A stretch of DNA of 64,000 bases, from the NCBI GenBank assembly GCA_020152595.1, contig JAIGNY010000711.1, positions 1,481,001-1,545,000 on the forward strand, read 5' to 3'. The notes beneath the pieces are model-generated. The model was not told where the DNA came from. It saw only the letters and a list, made by a program, of their open reading frames with translations, and searched no databases. Each line of letters starts with the position of its first letter. Positions within the stretch are counted from its first letter, which is position 1. Positions 28,401 to 40,400 of this stretch are shown piece after piece. The translations under genes were made by a program, and so were the position numbers. This DNA comes from Chiridota heheva (taxonomy: Eukaryota; Echinodermata; Holothuroidea; Apodida; Chiridotidae).

Positions 28401-31400
28401 CTGACTGTCAGTCAGTGATCGGAAATTTACATGAATTTTATTTTTGCCCTATATATCTGTCACATGCATCTAGCACATAACAAAATACTGTTTATACAAA
28501 GACAAATTATGTTGACATGACTCATTTAAAAATATTTTTATAAGGCCATCTTCCTGTTTATACAAAAGTTTTATGTATAACAAAAGTCCTCACACTAAAA
28601 ACTAATTGCTTTTCTCAGAATTCAGTCTCAGAAATGTTTACATTTTTTTTAAAGCAAATAAAAAATCTCTTGATACTGTCCACAGAAATTTACATTTTCT
28701 ATATCTGAATCGTCCATTTCGGAAAGCTAATCTAAATATCACATAACAAAAATTCATGTGTCCCTAATGGACCAATCGTATACTAGGGGGATCTTATCAA
28801 CCAGTCAAATACTGGTGAAATCTTTGCTGTCTGTCTGTACAATTCACGCAGGGTATGGGTCAAGCTATGAATAATGTTGCTATACATGAAGGGTAATACG
28901 TGCATTCAATGTCATTCACAACTTTTGCTTCAGCAACTGCACTTGATTGGTTGGATAATTAAGGGAAAATATCCCCAACAGTTGATTGGTTGGATAACCA
29001 AGGAAAAAATTCCCAGCAGTTGATTGGTTGGATAATCAAGGAAAATATCCCAGCAGTTAATTGGTTGGATAACCAAGGGAAAATATCCCCAGCAGTTGAT
29101 TGGTTGGATAACTAAGGGAAAATATCCCCAGCGGTTGATTGATTGGATAACCAAGGGAAATATCCCCAGCAGTTGATTGCTTGGGTAGCCATGGGAAAAT
29201 ATACCCAGCAGTTGATTGGTTGGATAACCAAGAAAAAATATCCCCAGCGGTTGATTGGTTGAGTTAACTAAGGTAAGATATCCCCAGCAGTTGATTGGTT
29301 GGATAACCAAGGGGAAATATCCCCAGCAGTTGATTGGTTGGATAACCAAGGGAAAATATCCCCAGCACTTGATTGGTTGGATAACCAAGGGAAAATATCC
29401 CCAGCAATTGATTGGTTAGATAACCAAGGGAAAATATCTCCAGCAGTTGAATGGTCGAAGTAAGTTGGACTACAATCAGTTTGAAATGGTTTATACCTGA
29501 ACCCTTTGGTGAAGTTCGGCCTTTGTCTCATCATCATCTCGCATGTCTTCCGCCACTTCATTGTACTCCTGCTGGAAGGCCTGCACAAACTCCTTCTTGC
29601 TGTCGGGTCTGCGTAGATACTCCTTGAACTCTTTACGGATGTTAAAGAAGTAGTGATAGATCTGCTCCCGCTCCTCCCTGATGTCCTTGAAGGTGTGTTT
29701 ACCTGTGGCGATGTAGGTCTGCTCTGTGTTCTCCCACAGTGGCGCAAGAGCATATGCAAGGGCCTGTAGTTGGTAAGAGAACACACAAAATATTTAGGGT
29801 TTGTCCTCATTAAAAACTGTACTTAGCCAATTTAGTTTCATAAGTTTTCATAATTCATTAGTTTCATTATCATAGATTGATCCTTTAACAGTGGTTTGAA
29901 TTCTCAGTTAATGATATGCCTATTTGTGAAGTATGAATGAGCACAATTCTCAGTGCTTGATGATATGCCTATCTGTGAAGTAGGAATGAGCACAATTCTC
30001 AGTACTTGATGATATGCCTATCTGTGAAGTATGAACGAGCACAATTCTCAGTGCTTGATGATATGCCTATTTGTGAAGTATGAAGGAGCACAATTCTCAG
30101 TGCTTGATGATATGCCTATCTGTGAAGTATGAACGAGCACAATTCTCAGTGCTTGATGATATGCCTATTTGTGAAGTATGAAGGAGCACAATTCTCAGTG
30201 CTTGATGATATGCCTATCTGTGAAGTATGAATGAGCACAATTCTCAGTACTTGATGATATACCTATTTGTAAAGTAGGAATGAGCACAATTCTCAGTGCT
30301 TGATGATAAGCCTATTTGTAAAGTAGGAATGAGCACAATTCTCAGTACTTGATGATATGCCTATCTGTGAAGTATGAACGAGCACAATTCTCAGTGCTTG
30401 ATGATATGCCTATTTGTGAAGTATGAAGGAGCACAATTCTCAGTGCTTGATGATAAGCCTATTTGTGAAGTATGAACGAGCACAATTCTCAGTACTTGAT
30501 GATAAGCCTATTTGTGAAGTATGAACGAGCACAATTCCCAGTACTTGATGATAAGCCTATTTGAGAAGTATGAACGAGCACAATTCTCAGTGCTTGATGA
30601 TATGCCTATTTGTGAAGTATGAAGGAGCACAATTCTCAGTGCTTGATGATAAGCCTATTTGTGAAGTATGAACGAGCACAATTCTCAGTACTTGATGATA
30701 AGCCTATTTGTGAAGTATGAACGAGCACAATTCTCAGTACTTGATGATAAGCCTATTTGTGAAGTATGAAGGAGCACAATTCTCAGTGCTTGATGATAAG
30801 CCTATTTGTGAAGTATGAACGAGCACAATTCCCAGTACTTGATGATATGCCTATTTGTGAAGTATGAAGGAGCACAATTCTCAGTGCTTGATGATAAGCC
30901 TATTTGTGAAGTATGAACGAGCACAATTCTCAGTACTTGATGATAAGCCTATTTGTGAAGTATGAACGAGCACAATTCTCAGTACTTGATGATAAGCCTA
31001 TTTGTGAAGTATGAACGAGCACAATTCTCAGTACTTGATGATATGCCTATTTGAGAAGTATGAATGAGCACAATTTTCAGTACTTGATGATAAGCCTATT
31101 TGAGAAGTATGAACGAGCACAATTCCCAGTACTTGATGATATGCCTATTTGTGAAGTATGAAGGAGCACAATTCTCAGTGCTTGATGATAAACCTATTTG
31201 TGAAGTATGAACGAGCACAATTCTCAGTACTTGATGATAAGCCTATTTGTGAAGTATGAATGAGCACAATTCTCAGTACTTGATGATATGCCTATTTGTG
31301 AAGTATGAAGGAGCACAATTCTCAGTACTTGATGATAAGCCTATTTGAGAAGTATGAACGAGCACAATTCCCAGTACTTGATGATAAACCTATTTGTGAA

Positions 31401-34400
31401 GTATGAATGAGCACAATTCTCAGTACTTGATGATAAGCCTATTTGTGAAGTATGAACGAGCACAATTCTCAGTACTTGATGATAAGCCTATTTGAGAAGT
31501 ATGAACGAGCACAATTCCCAGTACTTGATGATAAGCCTATTTGTGAGGTATGAACGAGCACAATTCTCAGTACTTGATGATATGCCTATTTGTGAAGTAT
31601 GAATGAGCACAATTCTCTATTTTTGTACGTAAATCCAGTTTTTTTATTCCCATGGCAAAATGGTGAGAGCAGTCCTTTCTGAAAATGAGCTTTTGATCCA
31701 TTCTTTGGCTGGCCACCCGAGAAAGGCCCTTTTGCATTTTTAAAATACTCTCCAATCAAAAGAAAAGACATTTTCATAGTTTTCAACGACTGAAAATAAA
31801 ACAATTACACAAAGACTTTGAAGCTTTTTCTCTTTCATACATCACAAATGTAGCAAATAATGGCACATACTCTCACTTTGATGAGAAAAACTTAAAAGAC
31901 CACATTTATCACAATTTGAAGCTCGTTTTGAAGGCAAGTAAAAGATAAATAATTGTAGCTGGTCAACAGATCTTAAATGAAACATATTTCTAATCATATG
32001 GGCTATTCGCTCTCATTACAATCGTGGAATCGCCGTAACGATTACTTACCTCATCAATCTTTTCATCCACCCAAACCCAATCCTCATCACCAGGTTGTGG
32101 GGTGGGGGTCCAAGTGGTACTTGTGGCTCTGGTTCTGGTTCAGGCTCTGGTTCGGTGTGGGGTTCTCTTCTTGGGTGATTTACTACGTGATTTCCTCTTT
32201 GGAGAACCTGAAAAATGTTTGAAATTATTAATAGGTTATTTTTGGCCAGCAAAACATTCTATGACCCAAGAATTTTTTTCTCCAAAAACACCATACAATA
32301 CTACAAAGATAAGACATATTCAAATACTTACCATTTAATCAGCCACTGAAAGGGGAGGGGTATGTTATGACCTAAAAGTAATTATGAAAATTTAATTTAA
32401 ATAATATCGTTTATGTAATTCTTTTCCTAATTTCTTTCCTTAATTTTGATATGTGAAAATGATGACACCTTGATAATAATTGGGGGTATGAATAGGATCC
32501 TGTGTCAGAAGCAATCACGTCCCCTCAAAATATTGGGGAGAATAGTAAAAAAGGTTGCCCATTCATTCATTACGCAATTGCATTCATTTGATATCAGACC
32601 TACAAATTCAAAGAGCTGTTTAAATGGTCAGTTTTTAATTCATTTTGACAGGATTTTTTTTCTCTCTACTTTCATTGCTCTTGATACAATTTTTAGCCAA
32701 TTCATGTTTACCTTGTCTTTATTTGTCCATATGCCTGTAATGTGCTACAGCATGACACAAGGAAGCAATGTGAAGCAATAAACACTGTCCAACACAAAAC
32801 GTGGCATGGCGAGTATGTTTTAAGAAAATACAAATCAGAAGGAAACAAATACTAAAAAGGTTTTGACTTCTTGCTTACATATAATTAAGTTTACAATTAA
32901 GACTTTCTGAAGATATTAACAAATTTGCTAGATATGCTATTTTGTTCAAACTGTAGAGAAATTAGCTTGAGTGTGGCACAGTTTTTGTGGCACAACAAAT
33001 TTTGCTTTAATGGCCGAAGAAACCACTCTTGAATTAATCTAAATTATTATCTGATGACGTCTCATGTACAAAAACTAGAGGTTTGTATAATTCCTTTTTT
33101 TCCGTTCAAATTTTGTTATGAAAATTGCCTGCCATGCTGCGTTTGGTTTGTAACAAATGGCCTTCCGATATTCAAGGTTCTTTTTGGTTAAATCCACCCC
33201 GCTTGGTGTAGCGGGGGTATTTGTGAGAATTATATTTACCTTCTGTGCTATTAAATTCAGAAGAGTCTACGGAGAAGAGGGGCAAAGTGGACAACCACTG
33301 TTCTATTCCGGCATGCAATCTTGTCTCCCTAAACCTGATACCACCTAAACTTAAAACGTAGTTACTTTCTCTGACACACCCAGGTCACAGCACTAGCACC
33401 GTATACACTCACTTCAATACCACTGAAGAGATCGAACGAGCGGGAGGCGGGCGGGATGCACAGAAGGTAAGTATAATTCTCATAAATACCCCACTACACC
33501 AAGCAGGGTGGATTTACTTCAAATAATACCTTACCTTCTGTGCTATTAAAATATGCAACAGATTGCAAGCTTAGAGTTAGAGAAGGGGAGAGAGGGGGAA
33601 TTATGAAGGTCGAAACCTAATCCGAAAAGCAGGCCAGAACACCAACAGAGTGGTCATCTGCTTTGCCTCTCTTCTCTCTAGACTCTACTGAATTTGATAG
33701 CACACAGAGAAGGTAAGGTACAATATGAAGTAAATAGTATGATTACACCTGAGGTGAACAAATTACGAGGTGAAAAGAGAAAGGTGGTAAGGGAAAAGTG
33801 GTAAGATGTCAGAAAAAATAATCCCACAAATTATTATATTTCAAACACTAAAAAATATGAGTGGGGTGGTGCTGTGAATTCTAAAAATTAATTCGACAAT
33901 GACAACATGTGTTTAAGGATAAGAGTAAAAATCTATTAAAGTTTGATTGGCACTCAATAATTGGTTTATTTGATGAAATATGAATATTCATTACAACGAT
34001 GTAACATCATAAGTGTGTTCAGGTTGGAACTCAATGATATCACGATATACTCAATAATATCACGATATACTCAATGATATCACGATATACTAATGATATC
34101 ACGATAGACTCATAATATCACAATATACTCAATGATACCACGGTATACTCAATGATATCACGATATACTCAATGATATCACGATATACTCAATGATATTA
34201 CAATATACTCAATGATATCACGATATACTCAATGACATCACGATATACTCAATGATATCAAGATATACCCGATGATATCAAGATATACCCAATGATATCA
34301 CGATATACTCAATTATATCACGATATAATCAATGATATCAGGATTTTACTCAATGATATCAGGATTTACTCAATGATATTACAATATACTCAATGATATC

Positions 34401-37400
34401 ACGATATACTCAATGACATCACGATATACTCAATGATATCAAGATAAACCTGATGATATCAAGATATACCCAATGATATCACGATATACTCAATTATATC
34501 ACGATATAATCAATGATATCAGGATTTACTCAATGATATCAGGATATACTCAATGATATCAAGATATACCCAATGATATCACGATATACTCAATGATATC
34601 AAGATTTACTCAATGATATCACAATATATCTAATGATATCTCGATATACTCAATGATATCACGATATACTCAATGATATCATGATATACTCAATGATATC
34701 AAGATATACTCAATAATATCACGATATACTCAATGATATCATGATATACTCAATGATATCAAGATTTACTCAATGATATCACAATATATCTAATGATATC
34801 TCGATATACTCAATGATATCTCGATATACTCAATGATATCATGATATACTCAATGATATCAAGATATACTCAATGATATCACGATATACTCAATGATATC
34901 ACGATATACTTTACATGAAATGCAGGCACCACAAATAAATGAATGAAATGACAGATATTGCTATTACACGTTTTAGTCAGTTATTTTTGTGAGAACAAAA
35001 AAACGGGTGTCCAAAAAATTGATGATAGTTAAAACCAAATGTGATGACAAGAAACATTTCATTAGCTATGCCTGGGTTTGTAAAAGAGGAAAATGGAAAG
35101 TTTTCTAATTGTCATAGAGTTTCAACCATACATGCAAATTGAATGAAAATGCTCAATAAAAACTTTGGGTCTTATCAAATTACCATTTAATCAGGGCATC
35201 ATAATGCCAATTAAGTAAGAGGCATGTTGACTTTTTCTAGTCACAATTGTTAGCCTGTATGGAGCATTATTATGGGGCTGTTATTGTGGAAGAGGACAGT
35301 GTAAAGCCCCACTTGTTTACCCATATGGACCATTCAGTATACTTTTTTAGGGATATAGCAAAATAAAGAGGGGACGGTATGCAACCACAAAGCCCCACTT
35401 GATACAGCAATGGAAAAAACATGTTTCCTTTCATCGATTATCAGTCCTGTGGTCTGGTGGTTGGTTCTTGCAGTTTTACAGAATCTCAACAGTGTCAGTC
35501 CAATTGTGCCAGAGAGATTAAGTTATATCCAAATTGATGTGCAGATCTGTTGCAGGTGGTTGCGGTGTAAAGGAAGGTTGTTGGTAGAGAGGGGAGTTGT
35601 GACATAGTCAGGGTATGATGTTGCTATAGTTGATGTGTTGAAGGTATGATAGGAAGGGTGATTGCAAGAGGAACGGCAGGAGAATCCTTCTGAATAATTC
35701 CAAATTTTTGTCAAAACCTCTTGTTTATCATTAAAAAAGAGAATAATCGTTTTTTGATTTTTATTACCATTCATTGGCAGGGTAATTGACAAAAAAAATT
35801 GAGTCTCCTGACAAGTGAAAAAAGTGACCTTATTTCAATCACCTTTTCCCTTATGTTCCACTGATCAAAACACACTTTTCCAGCAGGTAAAAAATTGAAC
35901 AATGTGAAAAGTCTGAAGAAATGGTTAGCAAAGTAGAAATATGTTTGGTGACAAATATGTTTGGTGATTTGTGAGGATGTGAATGACAAACAGGTTTTTT
36001 TTCTCACCACAGATGGGGTGTGTACCAGAGAACACCTACCTGATTTGCTACCCTTTCTCCCTTTATCTGAGAATGAATTCAAGAATGATAAATGCAGTAA
36101 AACTCTCAATTGGAGGTAGATAATTTCAACTTGAATCGGTTAATCATGTAGAACAAAGTGGAATAACCAAATTGTATATCAGCTGCATATAGGATACAAA
36201 ACAATGGTAGATACAGTGGGTCTTTTACACCTCTTTCTCAACAGCTAAAAGGTCATATAGAGATGTCCATGGCTGTTTAATAAATTAGCTGTGTAGCACT
36301 GGTGAATGAAAACCTATCAGGGGTTGAACCAGGGACATTAAGTTTGCCAAGCTGTTGCTATGACAACTAGAATGAGCAGTCTAATATCTAAATTGATAAG
36401 GCAAGGTGCACCACAATAACCAAACTGCATAGTAGCAGCATAGACAATAAAGCCAGTGGTATAGTTACTACATGCTGTCAGGGGGTAAATACATTGCTGA
36501 ATCAGTGCTTAGGGCTGCCAAGTGAACTTATAAATTGTGAGGTCCCTGGGCAAACTTTGATTGGATGAACCCATTAGATAGAGCAAGGCATACAATTGAG
36601 GTCCAAACTGTATAATTTTTAGGACTTATCACAGATAAATGATTAGCTATTACTGAGCTATACACTGATAGCATTTATTAGACAAATAACAACCAGAAGG
36701 GATTTTTACACCCTACATGCTCCATATTATCTGGGATACTGCATGCAATGAAAAGTAAGTATCTCTGATTTACACAAAGTGGATCAAACTATCAAAATGT
36801 GTAAAATGACAGAAAACGCATTCTTGCACCTCTCGGTTTTGTGTACAAATAATGTGCCCTTTCACCAAAGACTTATAGTAATGCTCTATACATGTACATC
36901 ATGTCAATTTTTCTAGAAGAACTCCAAAGAGCTTTTCACATTTTACACTTCACTAATAGAATTAGATAGACAATCAAAGCTACCCATCGAAGTAGCAAAT
37001 AATAATTTTCCTAAGGATGAATTAATCGGAGCAAAATATTCTTGATTGCAATTTTCTACTTTAGAAACTGTCGTAACCTGTCGGACCAATCATGAAATAC
37101 GCTTTGATGAAGCAGTTCAACAGAGGTTTGTTTATTTGATGAGAGTTTAACGGCACCACGACAGCGAGGGTCAAATTGTGCCTGAGAGATTAGATCAATC
37201 CAGAAATAAGAAAAGAAAGGAAACAGGAAAGGGAGGGGGAAATTGAGAAAACATAAAAACTAAGGAAAGAAAACAGGGAGAGAATGAGAGAAATACAAAA
37301 ACTATAAGTCAGAAAGATGAGATCAAGAGAGGAGGTGCATGGGTGAAGGGAAAAAAAAGTAGAGTGAGGGGGTGGGAGAGGAGGACTAAAAATGGTTGTT

Positions 37401-40400
37401 GAGGGGAAGCATGGTGGAGAAAGGAGATAATTTTATTCGGAGGGTTTATCTGAAAGAGCTCGGCTATTGAGTTGTGGGAAGCAAGGGAAGCTCTGGGAAG
37501 GTTGTACAGGGGGCAAACAAGGAGGACGTAGTGGACTGTGAGGGTGCAATGGCAATTGTTGCAGAGGGGTGGGGGAGCCAATAAGGAGGTGGGAGTGAGT
37601 GAGGTGGGTGTGACCTATTCTAAGGAGGGTAATGTGAATGTTGTCGGCACGAGAGAGGTTGTGGATAGTGGGTTTGATCGGAATGGTGAGCTGGATGACA
37701 TGGAGTTTGTTATCAATTTAGGAGTCCCATGAGGTTTGCCAGCAGTCACGAACAAGGGAAGCGATAAACGGTTTGATGTCAGAAAGGGTTTTGGGAAAAG
37801 GGGTAGGGGGGAGGTTAAGGGCAAGCTTAGTGGCTGCATCAGCCCTGTCATTGCCAGGGATGTCAACATGGCTGGGTATCCAGAAGAAAAGAATACTTTT
37901 CCTGCAGGGAGGGGGAGGGTAAAAGGAGTTTACGGATGAAGACGTGGGATGATCCTACTTAAGATTGAGTGAAGAAGTAAGGACAGCCTTGGAGTCGGAG
38001 AAGATTGCAAAGTGACAGAGCGGGGAGTACTCAATAAAGTTGAGAACAAGGAAGTTGGCCTTGGCTGAGAAGATGGACAAATAGTCGGGAAGCCTGCTAC
38101 TGAGGGTGATGTCTTGGATGACGGCAGTAGCAGCTGTCTTGTCACCTTCCTTGGAGCTATCAGTATAGATGCAGGTGTAGTTTGAGAGTTGGTCTTTGAT
38201 TTAATTGTGGAGGTTGATGAAGAGGTTAAGGTGGGTTTGGGTTTTGTGATGAGTGGAGAGGCCCAGGTGAATAGAAGGGACAGGGGTGCCCCAGGGAGGA
38301 AAAGTAGGCCAGGAGAAGGTGCCAAGAGTGGCGGGCTTGATGTCGAGATGAAGGAGGTCTGGTTTAATGCGTAAGCTAAAGGGAGGGGATAGGGTTTCAG
38401 TCCTATCAAAGATGGTGGAGAAATTGGGGTACCAAATGAGATTGTAAACAGGATTCTGGATGTTGGTGAGGGCTCTAAAAGTGTGGGAGAGGCTAAGCTT
38501 TCTACACCTTAGCAGAAATGGGGGTTCATTGGCTCCAACAAGAAGGCTGGTGATGGGGGAGGTCCTGTAGGCACACAGACACAGCCTGATGGCTTAATTT
38601 TGGGTGGTGTTGATGTGCTTGAGGTAAGAGTTGTGAGTGGCACAGTAGACAATATTGCCGTAGTCGAGCTTGGCATGAATGGTGAGCCTGAAGATTTTGA
38701 GAAGAGCATAGGGGTTCGCACCCCAAGTGGTGATGGAGAGAAGAAAATTGTTAGAAAAAGGTTAGATTTAAGAAGGAAAATTTGACCAGTTCCAGCGATG
38801 TTGTGAAAACGATGCGCTGAATAAAAGTGAGGGTTAGTAGAGGTTATATGGAGGTCAGGACTGGGCTGGTAACTACGTTTTTAAGGTGGTTAGAAGTGCG
38901 TTAAAATCAGGTCATGTGACCAGATTGCATATTTATAGCATGAAAGGTAAGGTATAACTTGAAGTAAATACCAGTATTAGCTAGGAGTTTGATGGTGAGG
39001 AGGGTGGTGGCTCAAGTGTCCCTGGTGCAGTGCACCAGAAGATCTTTGAATCTGATGGTAGAAACCTTGGGGAGGGTGCCAACAAGGCCGTGGAGCGCAT
39101 TTTGTATGAGGAAAGGGAAAATCTTATGAAACTGTCTGGTTTATTGGTGGCCTGAATTGTTAAAATCATGGGGACTGGGGTTGAAGAATGGTTAATGGAG
39201 GTAGCAGGTGAGTCACGGAGAGGGGAGGGAAGGTCTAGGCAGAAGCGTTTCATCATGATGGGGAAAGAAAAAAAAAGGGCGGAGAGACCCGAGGCAACAG
39301 AAAAAAAAGAAAAACAAAATCGCGGAACTACTATAGGACAACCACTGTACAGGTATTGGGAACTACCATAGGACAACCACTGTACAGGTAACGATAAGGG
39401 TGTGAAAGTCTGGTCACAATGCGAGGGAAAAAACAAAAAGAATGGTCTCACCGAAAGCAGACACCCATCCACAGAGAGAGAATCCCGGAAAATGAAGATG
39501 CAAAACAAAATTTGGTGGTAAAGTGCAAGGTAAAGTGTATCGGAATGAAAAGTATGAGAGAATAGAATAGAAGTCACATTGTATAATAGCAACCCCGTTT
39601 AGACCAATACGCTTGAAACCAAGCTTCTCTGAATCTGGTCTCACAAGGTTTAATGATAGCCCTTGTCATGCTGAGCATGGAATCCCCAGGGGCATCTCTG
39701 AATTCCAGTCCATTAGGGATTAATACCATAACCATCCACTTACCTTTTCCACTGCCCCCTGCTGACCTCTTTGGACTGCCCTCACGGGAGCCAGCACTCG
39801 GTGTTCTCTTCTTGGATGACTTTTCTCGTTCCTTTGATTTGGGTGATTTGTCTCTGTCCTTTGACTTTGGTGATTTTTCTCTTTTTGGAGATTTTTGTTT
39901 TCCTGACCCAGTCCTTTTGGCAGATCCTTAAAACATGAAGGTCAGGAAAAGATTAATATTATATCCAAAATATGTTACTGAAAAGTGAACTTTTATCTTT
40001 AATTAGACTACCTGAGATCTGAAAAAACTGCTTCAATCCATTCAAGTCAAACTATTCAAAATTCTTACGCAGTGATCCATTGATCTTAGCTGATATCTTT
40101 GGTTACAATATATCTGATAAGGTACGTTTCCTTTTAAAAAGGTTTGTGTTAAATGATCTAAAGATCAATTTATCACCATATATTTCTCCAAATGCATAAT
40201 AAGATTTATTATTTTGATCTCAATCCACTGCAGAAACATCAGAACCATTTCAGATAACTTTTTGATATAAACGCTTACAGTGAATACATCTTAAAGATGT
40301 ATCATTCACTGAAGTATAGCTACAGTGGGGAGGAAGGGGTAAAGGGGGGTGGGAGTGGGAAGTGGAAGGGATTATCCATTGGCCAGAATTTTGGGAAAAG

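Larger units (their letters stand above)
37122..39582 (-). mobile_element. LINE copy B, internally deleted, with DIRS piece inside
   Basis: Both LINE termini are present: 3' end ATCAAATAAACAAA at 37122 and 5' end near 39582. The endonuclease and most of RT are missing. From the 5' end: 5' UTR and ORF1 start (39582-38967), a DIRS terminus (38966-38746), then the polymerase end with RNase H and the C-terminal zinc-like motif (38745-37122). A 36-bp direct duplication lies in the 5' UTR at about 39325-39390. Confidence 0.82.

Noticed and set aside
32140..32142. TGA read as selenocysteine in SPEF2
   Set aside because: SPEF2 is not a selenoprotein family, and the shifted Glu-Pro frame explains the region more simply.
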